From Hermatobates lingyangjiaoensis (Eukaryota > Arthropoda > Insecta > Hemiptera > Hermatobatidae), in the NCBI GenBank assembly GCA_026182355.1, contig JAPFBL010000243.1, positions 310,001 through 374,000 of the forward strand: a stretch of DNA of 64,000 nucleotides. The letters run 5' to 3'. The notes beneath the pieces are model-generated. The model ran no database searches, was not told the DNA's origin, and worked only from the letters and a program-made list of their open reading frames with translations. Every line of letters starts with the position of its first letter. The stretch's first letter is position 1. Positions 52,775 through 63,129 of this stretch are shown here, piece by piece. The position numbers and the translations under genes were made by a program.

Positions 52775-53660
52775 ATATTATAGGCAGAAATACAGCTGCA
52801 ACATTGCATTCTTGTTGCATCTATTGATTATATATGTGCCAACAATATACCTGGTATACCTATTGTACACCCTGGTGTTATTAGTCCTTACAATATTGAA
52901 GTCACTAACTTTACAAATGAGATTAAACCGGACTTAAACATACTGGGCGAAACTTTCTTTTTTTTTATCATCTTTATTTACAAATATACAACTACGCATA
53001 TTATGCGTAACAGACATATGTAGTAATAGATTACACAATAACATCGATGCACATGAGCAAAGAATGGAAACCCACTGGTTCAACTTCTCACTTTGTTTTT
53101 TTTTTTGAGTATATTATTGTAATAGTAGATCCCTGGGCCATTTTCTCTTGAGTCGTCTTGGGGGATTCTGGGAAGGTAAGGAGGAAGCAAGGTTTCGTAC
53201 AAATGGATTTGGGTAAGAGGAAAGGTTGTTGTGAAATGACTTATAACGATCAGAGGCAAGGTTTTGGATTAATGGAATTTTTAGATCTTTATGAAGGGTG
53301 TAGTTGTTGACGTAATACGGAGCATTTGTGATAGTGTGGAGGATTTTAGATTGCAATGATTGTATTTTATGAATATTGGATGGTTTTGCACAACCCTATA
53401 GTTCAAGTCCGTAAGTCCAGGTCGGTCGCAGTAATGTTTTGTATAGTAGTACTTTGTTATGTAGCGTCAATTTCGAGTGTTTCCCTAGAAGTCTGTACAG
53501 TAGTAAGAATCGTCGTTTTAAGTCAAGTCTTTTCAGTCGGGTATGAGGATTCCAAGTTAGTCTTTTGTCAATGAAGAGGAAACTTTCTTAAAGCTGAGAA
53601 CATATGATAAGCACTTTCTTAGATTTTCAGCCCCAGAATATACAGAACAATAGTCAGCCA
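52775..53660 (+). pseudogene. Decayed open frame split by a LINE insertion
   Basis: Removing 52960-53578 and one target copy leaves a continuous frame. It contains IQLQHCILVASIDYICANN, then IPGIPIVHPGVISPYNIEV, then NEIKPDLNILGETFLKLR, then TYDKHFLRFSAPEYTEQ stop. A TAG interrupts it upstream near 52780. The frame is strikingly protein-like for such AT-rich DNA, but I do not recognise the family. It could be part of an old transposon, an endogenous virus-like element or a host exon. Confidence 0.4.
52960..53578 (-). mobile_element. 5'-truncated Jockey-like LINE, inserted with target duplication
   Basis: The minus strand encodes the reverse transcriptase C-terminus: RLTWNPHTRLKRLDLKRR, LYRLLGKHSKLTLHNKV, LLRPTWTYGLEL (stop where W is expected), then KILHTITNAPYYVNNYTLHK and PPRRLKRKWPRDL. 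These are hallmarks of the Jockey/CR1 group. After the stop at 53114 come a 3' UTR, AATAAA and poly-A (poly-T on the plus strand at 52960). GAAACTTTCTT flanks both ends (52949-52959 and 53579-53589). The stop shows it is dead. Confidence 0.85.
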
Positions 53661-53664
53661 GGTA

Positions 53665-53940
53665 GTGGCATGGTCTTCTTATTAATTAAAAGGCATTTTC
53701 TATTCTAGATTTCAGAGCACTGACTGACTCTCCTGTCTACCTCTCAGTGTTATTTCCCATGTTTTATTATTTATTATTTCTTTATTAATTTTAAAATCTC
53801 TCACATAGTCATTTTTCTAATGCTGATAAGTCCGATTTGTTGATAGGATTAATGCTATAGCTATTTAAGGTTGTAAGGAATATTTTTAGTCGTTGATTTC
53901 CAAAATAGACGTAATAAGCTATACTTCTGGCATTTCTAAT
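53665..53940. other. No feature recognised
   Basis: AT-rich spacer between the split frame and the next decayed frame. Confidence 0.4.
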
Positions 53941-53949
53941 ATACTTCTA

Positions 53950-54250
53950 AACAAAGTACACTTTCTACTCGAATAATCTTTTAATAATAAACCTCGTAAC
54001 AACCCATTCCATATAATTCAACTCCAGTTGTTGCTGAATTCATTCTCTCCATTATTGATCACCTCAGTTGCACCTCTGACAAGCTTTCTGGTCGTAACCC
54101 GTAACTCAGTACTAATGTTATCATCCATTCTTCTGCCTTTCCAACCAGAAGAACTAGATCTTTTATCGATAATCCTGATGTGTTGGGCGTATTTCTGCCA
54201 TTTACCTTAAATCATGTAACCACCTATGAGGAATCTTCCAATACTGTTTC
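53950..54250 (+). pseudogene. Decayed open frame, unidentified
   Basis: Two frames join with one shift near 54100. The first is QPIPYNSTPVVAEFILSIID then HLSCTSDKLSGRNP. The second is STNVIIHSSAFPTRRTRSF then NPDVLGVFLPFTLNHVTTYE. It sits on the same strand as the split frame at 52775 and may be part of the same old element. A Tigger-like insertion ends it on the right. Confidence 0.35.
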
Positions 54251-54252
54251 CT

Positions 54253-54780
54253 ATACAGTAGTACCTGGAGATACGAATTTAATTGGTTCCAGAACCCCCG
54301 TCGTATCTTAAAAAATTCGTATCACGAACATATAATTACCATAAGAATTAATGGGAAAAAAATTAATTGGTTCCACGGCCCAAAACCCGTATATAATTTC
54401 CTATTTTACGTAATAAAACTAACAAAAGTACACTAAAAATCAAGCATTTAACCATACAAATACAAAAGAATTGAATAAATAATGAATTAATATGTAAAAA
54501 CAGAGTTTCAGGTGCATGATTTTGGTACGTGGGTGGTTTTCGTGGGTGGGACTTCTTCTTAGGTCCCATTGTTAATACAATTAAGATAAATAGGACAAAG
54601 GAGACGCGGGCGATACGAGAAAATACGAGAAAGTCGGAGCACAAATACAGGGATCCGAACGATACGAAATTTACCGGCTTTCTGAAGAAAGGACGCCTTG
54701 TGGGATGCTGCGGCGTCGTATACGCATCGCTACGCGCAGTTCACGTGAACACATTGGGTCGTTCCTGCAACACACACGAC
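54253..54780 (+). mobile_element. Pogo/Tigger-like DNA transposon fragment
   Basis: Begins after TA with CAGTAGTACCTGGAGATACG and AATTTAATTGGTTCCAGAAC, the characteristic end of Tigger-type (pogo, Tc1/mariner superfamily) elements. TTCGTATCACGAAC and AATTGGTTCC recur inside, and the right part still has GATACGAGAAAATACGAG. The matching right terminus was not found, so it is truncated. No transposase frame. Confidence 0.6.
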
Positions 54781-54789
54781 TGACTGTCC

Positions 54790-55590
54790 CGAACGGTCAT
54801 TCTTTTGAACGGCTACCCTACCAGAATCTTGTTTTGTAAACTCTTATTTACGTAATCTGTCTGTAGTTAACATCATAAAAAGAAATCAGGTTCTGTCTAG
54901 AATAAGGGAAATCTATGAATATATTTTATGTGAATACGACGCAATAATTTAAGAAGTCGAAGATTTTTGGCAAGTTAAACCTAAAACCAATAGCAGTGAG
55001 CGATACTTATTCTAAAAACAATTATGAAGTTCATTAAACAACTTAAAATCTGAAGTCGAATTTAGAAACGTCAAAGGGATGAATAAAGATTTATAAATGA
55101 ATGAATGAAATGAATAAATGAATGTCATATTAATGACAGATATGGTTGTCGTGCGGGCAAGTCCGAAAAGATTCAGACCCTCAATTTCATAATAACAATA
55201 ATAATGTTATGTCAAATTGTTCCAGATCAATTATTTCAATTTTGTAATAACTAATAAAATAGAAAAATATAATGCTAGGATTTTGGAAATCCTAAGAATG
55301 TGTGACAGAATGTGCTCATTAATACCTGACCTTTGTTCATTATCTCAGTTTGAAAGAAATAACAAGCAGAATCCGAGTAGCTTAATGAGTTTTTTAACAA
55401 TGATTTAAATCAAATGAAAGTTAGCAAGTTATTATCTGGATTTTAAAAAAAAAATTAGCCAATTTATTTTTCAGTAAGATTTAATTATAAGATTTGTTTA
55501 AAAAAATTTGTTAAGAGGTCATAAATGAATCAATTTTAATAATAAGTAGAATAAGTTAATGTGGGTGACATTTTGTTAGTTTTGAAAAAA
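54790..55590. other. No supported gene
   Basis: AT-rich sequence. 55080-55120 contains GAATGAATGAAATGAATAAATG, a short simple repeat. The plus-strand frame at 55217-55408 is not protein-like. Confidence 0.35.
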
Positions 55591-55861
55591 AAGTAACTTT
55601 TGGAAGATAAAGGATATATTATATTTATTTTCTCTTCGGGATCCGTTGAACACGTCTGGAATGTTGTAAAAGAAATAGTAGGAATCGACGATGTATTTGC
55701 AATAGTTTATTTTGTTAAAAGAGCTAGAATTTCCTGGGATTTTCTTTTTTTAACATGTAGATTTGCTTGCAGTAAAATACCTGCTTTAATTAACAACATA
55801 CAGGTCAACAACAACAAAAAAAAAACATAAAAACAAAAACGTTTTAACGCAACGTGAAACA

Positions 55862-56113
55862 ATGCCAAAAAGGAGAGAAGTATTGGAAAGAATGGTTCAA
55901 ATATCAATGGAAAAGTTAAAAGTGTTAGAAGATTGGAAGGAGAAAAATCTAAGAAAGCTTGTACTAGTGAGAAACGCAGCTCGAAGGGGTTCGTTGAAAT
56001 TGAAAACGCCGCCTCGTGAAAGAGCACCGTCCAGGGAACGACCCTACACTCCAGGCTATCTGGCCAAATCCTCGTCCCTTCTGCGCCACAAGTCCTTTGG
56101 ATCAGTCAAGTAG
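55862..56113 (+). CDS. SERTA-domain-like small protein
   Basis: 83 codons from an ATG in ACAATGCC to TAG. Residues 9-42 fit the SERTA motif: hydrophobic helix with ISMEKL (14-19), a spacer, KNLRKLVLVRN (28-38) and ARR. SERTA proteins (SERTAD, CDCA4, fly Taranis) are small nuclear regulators of transcription and the cell cycle. The C-terminal half is basic and Ser/Pro-rich (TPPRERAPSRERPYTPGYL), with HKSFGSVK at the end. Third positions become GC-rich towards the 3' end, unlike the flanks. Possible acceptors lie upstream (TTTGCTTGCAG at 55774, CATACAG at 55803), so there may be a 5' exon. An in-frame stop lies near 55788. Confidence 0.5.
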   Translation: MPKRREVLERMVQISMEKLKVLEDWKEKNLRKLVLVRNAARRGSLKLKTPPRERAPSRERPYTPGYLAKSSSLLRHKSFGSVK

Positions 56114-56329
56114 TCGCCACTTCATTCACGTCCTCCATATAAATAACCTTTCCTTTCCAATCTTTCTTTCATGTAAAATTAAACCATAAATTCGCTATCA
56201 AACTTTGTTTCTTTATGCCTAAAAAATTATCATTCATTTCTAAGACATACATTTGTTTTTCTTAGAAATAATGATCCCATATTAATCCACTTTATAAAAC
56301 TTGGTAAATTCTTAAACAAATATAATTGA

Positions 56330-56335
56330 AATAAA
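56330..56335 (+). terminator. Candidate poly-A signal for the SERTA-like gene
   Basis: AATAAA about 215 bp after the stop codon. AT-rich DNA makes chance occurrences likely. Confidence 0.25.
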
Positions 56336-56514
56336 AATTAATAGGAATTTGTATATCTTCAAAATGTTTTCTCGTTAATTTAATTTTTTTTAGTAGTACT
56401 GAAAAACAATTACTAATTACAGGTTAAGTAGTATTATAGAAACTCAGGTTGATGATCAAGTATGTTATCTAGTTTCTGCAAAATATTTGCTCTTTTTATT
56501 ACTAAGTATTGAGG

Positions 56515-57000
56515 CACAGGTATACTAGAATGAGTCACAAGTATACTAAAATACTAGAATGAGTCACATGTATACTAGAATACTATAATGAGTCACGGGT
56601 TTACTAGAATACTATAATGAGTCAGCTATACTATAATACTATAATGAGTCACGGGTATACTAGAATACTATAATGAGTCACAGATATACTAAAAGAGTCA
56701 CAGGTATACTAGAATAACATGATGAGTCACTGGAATACTATAATGAGCCACAGGTATACTAGAATACTAGAATAAGTTTCAGGTATACTAGAAGACTAGA
56801 ATGAGTCACTGGTATACTATATTGAACCACAGGTATACTAGATACTAGAATGAGTCAAAAGTATACTAGAATGGGTCACTGGTATAATATAATTAGCCTA
56901 AGGTACACTAGATTACTAGAATGAGTCACAGATATGCTAAAATGAGGCACAAGCATACTAGAATACTAGGATGAGTCATTGGTATGCTAGAATAGAAAAC
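56515..57000. repeat. Degenerate tandem array, GTATACTAGAATACTATAATG unit
   Basis: Around fifteen copies of a loosely kept unit of about 20-35 bp containing TATACTAGAATACTA, TAATGAGTCAC and AGG. Unit length varies because inner pieces are lost or doubled. It starts about 400 bp after the SERTA-like gene. Confidence 0.8.
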
Positions 57001-57004
57001 CTTT

Positions 57005-57195
57005 TCATCCGCACTGGAATGGTTTACATGCAAGTTTATAAATAGGACAAGATTACTCGCAACTAATCTTTTGTTTTATAGACTGTTCAATATTAAAATA
57101 GCATTCCTAGGTTTTAATTTTGAGAATTGGCTTAGATTTAAGCAGTAAGTTACTCTTATTACATAAACTATTTGGTTTTTGCTAATACTTGTTTT
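57005..57195. other. No feature recognised
   Basis: AT-rich spacer between two repeats. Confidence 0.4.
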
Positions 57196-57199
57196 GATT

Positions 57200-57745
57200 T
57201 AATCATGCACCTCAGCCTTCGGCTATATCACGATAAAGCAGAATTGGTTGATGGTTTTTTAAAGTGGAGTCGTTTCACCAAATCACGAAAAACCAACCGT
57301 TTCCTCACGAATGAGACATAACGTGCCCAAGGTGGACCTCGCCTAGGCGGCCTGCCACGATTTACATCAACAAAAGCTATAAAACATAAGCCTTAAAAAG
57401 GACAGGCGCAAGCCGGAAGAAGATAAGAGATGTTTGGGATCCTCAGAGCGCGATGGAGGGATTTCTACCCGCGGATACAACTCAATATCGATAACCCCAA
57501 GGTAGCAGCTGAAGCCTATAACAGTGAAAGACACCAATAAGGGCTGATTGCGATCGCCAGCCCTTAAGATCACCAGCCCTTAAGATCGCCAGCCAGCTTG
57601 AGATCGCTGACCCAAGCTAGTTACCCGCCCAGGTTGTTGTTCTCAGTTCACGCCTCCATGAGGTAACAACCACTCAGGCATGCTAAGCCCCTCCACCACG
57701 ACAAGGTGAAAGCACATCGGGAGGGTTTTTCTATTTGCTAATACC
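57200..57745. mobile_element. GC-rich dispersed repeat, LINE-leader-like
   Basis: Shares CCTTCGGCTATATCA and CCAAGGTGGACCTCGCCTAG with 31440-31650. Further on, AAGATCGCCAGCCAGCTTGA-type short repeats and CTCCACCACGACAAGGTG, AAGCACATCGGGAGGG resemble 5' untranslated parts of non-LTR retrotransposons. No long frame. CCAGCCCTTAAGATC is repeated two to three times at 57560-57600. Confidence 0.45.
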
Positions 57746-57749
57746 ACTC

Positions 57750-59885
57750 AAACTAAAAACCACCTAAGCAAAAAAAAAACTCTGTGATTTGTCTACTCTG
57801 TTGTCAACACTGTCCTGTTGCAACAACTGACCTACATATTCAAAGTACATCGAATTCCTTTCATTTCATTTATAATATATTATAATATATTCATTTATTA
57901 TATATTATTCAAACTAACCCATTTTATATAGATATAAAAGATATCTATATATAATATAGATAAAAAGATTTCACATAAACACGTGAAATAACCCATTTCT
58001 TATTGTGGTTTGATCATTGATATAATATAGATATCTAAATATCTATATATCTATTTAGATATATAATATATCTAATAAATATATAGATATTTATCTATAA
58101 TATATTCAGACTAAATATTATCCAGATAGAAATATGTAAGCTATTATATTACATTTGTTTCGAAAGGAAAAAAGTTACCTTGTTTGAAAGACTGGTTATC
58201 AGGGAATAAATTAAACATTTAATAAACACCGCACTCATAAATTCAATTATGGTTTTATTATTTATTTTATTGAGCTTGATATAGGAGGGTAGGTGGTTGG
58301 GTGCGTCCCAATTTAACACTTGGATTCACACGTTTGCTTCCACGTGTAAATATAAGTGTAAAGTTATTCAAATAGCCTTTACGATTTTATAAATAGAAAC
58401 ATCTAGAGAATAATTTCAACGAAAGGTAAGTCAATTATTCTGTTAACTCCTAACAAAATAATGAAATATGGATAACTTGTTAATCATATATATGAATCCA
58501 CAGGTACTAAATAAGCAATAAACTAATTTACTCTTGACACTTTTAAATAGCATTACATTCATTTGACTTGATAAAGTTTTGATGTTTAAAACATGAGTTT
58601 TCAATAAGGAAGGAGAAGCGTTAGTGAATATTAATTCACATCGTAAAAAGCGAATCATTTCTTGTGGCACTCTTACAGCCAGTGGGTGCAGTGAATACAC
58701 TTCGAGATGCCTGCGGCACCTCTCCCCTTTACTTTGTATAATGCGTAATTCGGGAAAAAATTTACACCCAACTTTATAAAATAAAAATAAGAAAAGTACT
58801 TTCTAATATAATGCACTGGTAATTCAAAATGTGAGAGCCAATATCATTATTTAATATTTTTACAAAAAGAAGTATTTAAAAAATTGGAGTCCATCACACA
58901 ATAAAGTTGATTGACTGATTCATTCATTCATTCTATTGATAATCCCAGTTTAAAATTAAAATAAATGAGTATCATTTAAAATGATATTTGAAGTAGTATC
59001 AATATAAATAACACGATATGTGACTAATATTAGTTTTTACTTACATTAGTATTAGCAGTATCTAATCAGAGAGCCAATAGAATTTCATTAAAATAATTAA
59101 GTTTTTAGCTGGTTTAATGCAGAAATTTTCAACCGTGGGTGAATCACCTCTTTAAGTCTTCAAAGATTCATCCATTATATGCTCTTGATGATATAATCAT
59201 TATTAAATAATAATACCCTAAGACAGTACTGTTCAATATATAACAAATGAAAGAGTTTCTTAAAATAATACTTGTGTGTCATAGAGCCAGCGAGCATATA
59301 TATCCATTTATCTTTTCTTTACTTCATGGCAGCTGATTGATTTCTGGCAAAAAAAGTTTTATATCAATATATAAAACAATAGTAATGTCTTAATAGTTGT
59401 TTAAGTTTTTTATAAAAAAAACAATTTACTTTAATATAAAGCTACTTCAGAATTGCAATCTAAAATCATATATTGACCATAAAGCCTGACAAGTGAAAAA
59501 AAAAATCATATATACATTTAAAATTTACAGTCTAATAATTCAGGCCTTGAAAAAATTGAATAAATGACTGTTTTCGACTAACGACAATGATATTGGAACT
59601 TTATACTTTATATTCGGAATATGAGCAGGAATAATTGAAATATCAATAAGACGAATTATTCGAATTGAATTAGGTTTTCAATATTGATTTTTTTTTTGTA
59701 ATTACCGTCAACTAGGAAGACGTTAATTCTATATAAAGGTTCTTTCTATATAAAGACCATTTTTTTAAAAAAAAAAAGATTCTTAATGTAAATTGAGATC
59801 TCTAGTTATACAAATTTCTTTTTATTAGTTGTTTTTTTATTTTTTATGTTTTTTTTACTATAAAATAGAAAAATTAAAACCAAAC
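57750..59885. other. No supported gene; one hammerhead-unit scrap
   Basis: 57963-58020 is the outer hairpin of the AGATCT family (AAAGATTTCACATAAACACG) joined directly to its other end (CCCATTTCTTATTGTGG), so the hammerhead core was deleted. Around it lie ATATCTA-rich repeats (57880-58110). 58590-58735 is GC-richer with an unconvincing minus frame. Confidence 0.45.
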
Positions 59886-59892
59886 TTGTTGA

Positions 59893-60432
59893 CATTATTG
59901 ACAGATAGAAGTGACTTGGTGACATCACTTGACAGATAGAAGTGACTTGGTGACATCACTTGACAGATAGAGGTGACTTGGTGACATCACTTGACAGATA
60001 GAGGTGACTTGGTGACATCACTTGACAGATAGAGGTGACTTGGTGCATCACTTGACAGATAGAAGTGACTTGGTGACATCACTTGACAGATAGAGGTGAC
60101 TTGGTGACATCACTTGACAGATAGAAGTGACTTAGTGACATCACTTGACAGATAGAAGTGACTTGGTGACATCACTTGACAGATAGAAGTGACTTGGTGA
60201 CATCACTTGACAGATAGAAGTGACTTGGTGACATCACTTGACAGATAGAAGTGACTTGGTGACATCACTTGACAGATAGAAGTGACTTGGTGACATCACT
60301 TGACAGATAGAGGTGACTTGGTGACATCACTTGACAGATAGAGGTGACTTGGTGACATCACTTGACAGATAGAGGTGACTTGGTGACATCACTTGACAGA
60401 TAGAGGTGACTTGGTGCATCACTGACAGACTT
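59893..60432. repeat. 31-bp minisatellite, about 17 copies
   Basis: Unit GACAGATAGAAGTGACTTGG plus TGACATCACTT, head to tail. Variants: AGGTGAC for AAGTGAC in blocks, one TTAGTG, and two 30-bp copies lacking an A (TTGGTGCATC) at about 60043 and 60413. Each unit contains AAGTGA and TCACTT, which can pair. The neatness implies recent expansion. Confidence 0.95.
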
Positions 60433-60439
60433 GGTTCGT

Positions 60440-61515
60440 CATTACACGAAACGACATAAAAATCCTTCAGTTCATAAAAAATTCCTTCATCGACTCAATT
60501 TAGAAAATGAAATATTCCTTATATGAAAAGCTTCAAAGTAGCTTTCAGAACATACAATATTCCAACAATAGTACCTTTTTAATCCTTTGATAACGCACTC
60601 TGACCTAGAATTCTTTTAATGTCCTTATTACTGAACAAAGTACGATCTCAATACCTAACGCAAAATACAATACATATGCTTGTTAAGTACAAGCATATTA
60701 AACTTTAGCAGTACACTTTGCAGATAGACTTTTAATAACAGCTGCCAGGGCGTTTTTCATTCTTTGTGAGCAGTATCGATCGAGATGCCAACATCCTTAG
60801 CAATAAAGCTTTGAAGTATATAACAAAAAACTTATTTCTATAAAGATTTCTTGAAATAGTAACTCAGTAACAATAAATGATGAGACCGCCAATTGTCAAT
60901 TAGTCATTAATCATAGTTAGGGTATTATTATTAATAATAGTTTCGTTTTCAATAAACAGTTACAAATGTATTTACTTAGTTGTATTGGATAGTGCAGGTT
61001 ACCTGTAAATTCTCAAATTAATAGAAATTTATCTTACACCAAAATTTTTCTTATATGGAGGTATTATAGTAAGAAAGCTCTCTGTTATGATTCAGCCTGA
61101 AATGTAATATGTCCTGGGTTCAGGCTGTCTTCACGCCGGTTACTCTTTCATGTAACATCCCATGTATCATGTTAAGGAATGTATGCTAAACAAACATACT
61201 GTTAACCCCATTTTTGTTGTATATATTCGTATAGTTGAGGTGTCATGTAGTTTCGTTATACATATTCCCGGAAATAAACTTGGTCCAATTAAAATATCCT
61301 AGTAACTTATTATATCTTTTAAAAATGATAGATTCTCCAAAAGGAAAGTGTCAGCAATATATCAATAATTATTCAGCTTATGGTTTTGTACGATGTCATA
61401 ATGACCCCATCCATTGTTTTCTAACGGCCACACGTAGGCTTTGACATTTAGTGCTGTTCTAGGGGAAAAAATTGTAGCTCATTTTTGATTACACCAATGT
61501 ATACCTTTTGATTAT
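60440..61515. other. No supported gene
   Basis: AT-rich. 61085-61260 is slightly GC-richer and could be a solo repeat. No terminal repeat or exon found. Confidence 0.35.
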
Positions 61516-61521
61516 ACATTG

Positions 61522-61662
61522 GGAGTCCTAAATTTTTCCTAATTCGACGTGCGCAGATTTATTCACCTCCTTCGTGAATAAATCGTGGACCAGGTGGGGA
61601 TCAAACCCTGGATCTACCAGTTCAAAGGCGAGCACATTACTACTGGGCTACCCTGGCACCCT
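61522..61662 (-). mobile_element. SINE with large internal deletion, reverse
   Basis: Reverse copy with head GGTGCCAGGGTAGCCCAGTA, B box GGGTTTGATCCCC and GTGAATAAATCTGCGCACGT. It then jumps directly to AATTAGGAAAAATTTAGGAC, so the middle (about 80 bp) is missing. The tail beyond CCCAATGTA is absent. Confidence 0.8.
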
Positions 61663-61669
61663 ACACGTA

Positions 61670-62745
61670 GAGTAACAAATTGGAACAACAACTATATCGT
61701 TGGAGCTATGACCCGCACAGTTTGACTCAAAGGCTTATGCGTAGAGTACGATACAGTTACTAACATTACGTTCAACACATGACCTACATGTGTAATGAAC
61801 AATGTTTAGTTGACTTTTAACACAATTGGTATAACTTAGGAAGTATTGCAGTTCCACACAGCCTATGCATGGACCACCACCGAGTCTGCCATCAGAAAGA
61901 TATCAAACCTTCAGACTTTCACAAAAATAATTCTATTTTTGTTCAGTCACAGTTCATGAATAAACTAATTTAAAATAATTAAAATGACTATAAATTAATA
62001 ATATAGAAAAATATCGTGTAGCCATAGTAATAGAATAAACTTCGTACAAATCATTGTTCATTCCATGAATTTCTTTTACCTATGACTTTGAGCAGTGACT
62101 CAACCCTTTATAAACAATTCACAATGCATAACATAAAAAATTCAAAACGCAAACAAAACTCTTCAGAGACAGCAAACAGAAGTGAAGCTAATCCTCGTTT
62201 TCAATCTGGTTTCTTTGAACAATTGAAAAGTATGATTATACCTGTAAGCAAGGCCAACCTCTTCATTACCCAACAATTGTGATTTTTCTCATTTGCTCGT
62301 GAAAAAAGAAATAATATCAAATTCTCATAAACTAAAGTTCCAACACTTTCTTTCAAGAAATTAAAAAACATTCATCAAGAAATTAAAAAACTTTAATTAC
62401 AAAAAAAACAGCTGTAATAATAGTTACAAAACAGATTAAGTAGTAAAAATTAAATTGCACTGTTATTTAGTAACAACTTTATATTTTTAGTTACCTATTT
62501 TATTTTTGTAACATTTTGACCTTGTTACAAGTAATTTTAACTTGAAATAAAAAATTAAATGAAAATAAGAAACAAATAGCAAAAGCTGATTTAATAATAA
62601 GGTCGATTTAATGATATTGAAGGGAAGGAAGCAGAATAGAAGAAATACAAGAAGCTAGGAAAGTGAAATATTAATTGAGCTCCACCTTGCGCATGTGACT
62701 GTGAGTGTTCATTCATAAATATGATATTTATTGATATATTTTTGG
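61670..62745. other. No supported gene
   Basis: 61670-61910 is less AT-rich and could be an old repeat. The 66-codon plus frame at 62082-62282 has no recognised domain. Confidence 0.35.
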
Positions 62746-62754
62746 TAAAATAAG

Positions 62755-62990
62755 AGATATACGTTTGGTTGGCATATGAAAAAATATAAGAAGGGTTGGT
62801 CCAGTGAAGAAAACCTGTGAAAAAGGTTTTTCCACTGGACCAACCATCACCATATCCTTTGGTGTCTTCCTGTTGATGAACACAAAGTGTTCGAAACGCG
62901 TTGTTGTTGAATAAAACTTCATTTTTGTGGAGACTTTTGTTTTTTTATCCATTTTACCTCAGAATGAGCAAATACCACACAACTAATGAT
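62755..62990 (+). mobile_element. ACGCGT-family unit with near-intact hammerhead
   Basis: Motif at 62860-62910: CTGTTGA (A6 changed to T), extra T, GAACAC/GTGTTC with AAA loop, GAAA, ACGCGT, T. The outer part reads TTTGTGGAGACTTTTG and GAGCAAATACCACACAAC. To its left, GGTTGGTCCAGTGAAGAAAA and TTTTTCCACTGGACCAACC form a hairpin of 20 bp or so, the remains of an inverted arm. Confidence 0.6.
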
Positions 62991-63129
62991 TTAAAAAATA
63001 TACACAATTTTATACTCATCCATGTAGCTTCAATTTATAAGTATAAAAAAAATAATTTTGTAATGGAACCATTTTTTTATTTAACTCTTTGGTTTTTTTT
63101 TCAATCCATATCCATCTAATCATGTTCTC

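Noticed and set aside
55600..55830. 76-codon plus-strand frame before the SERTA-like gene
   Set aside because: Hydrophobic and AT-driven with no domain. It may overlap an intron or 5' UTR. Not supported as a gene.
59893..60432. CRISPR-like array
   Set aside because: The 31-bp units abut with no spacers and the DNA is clearly animal, so it is a minisatellite.
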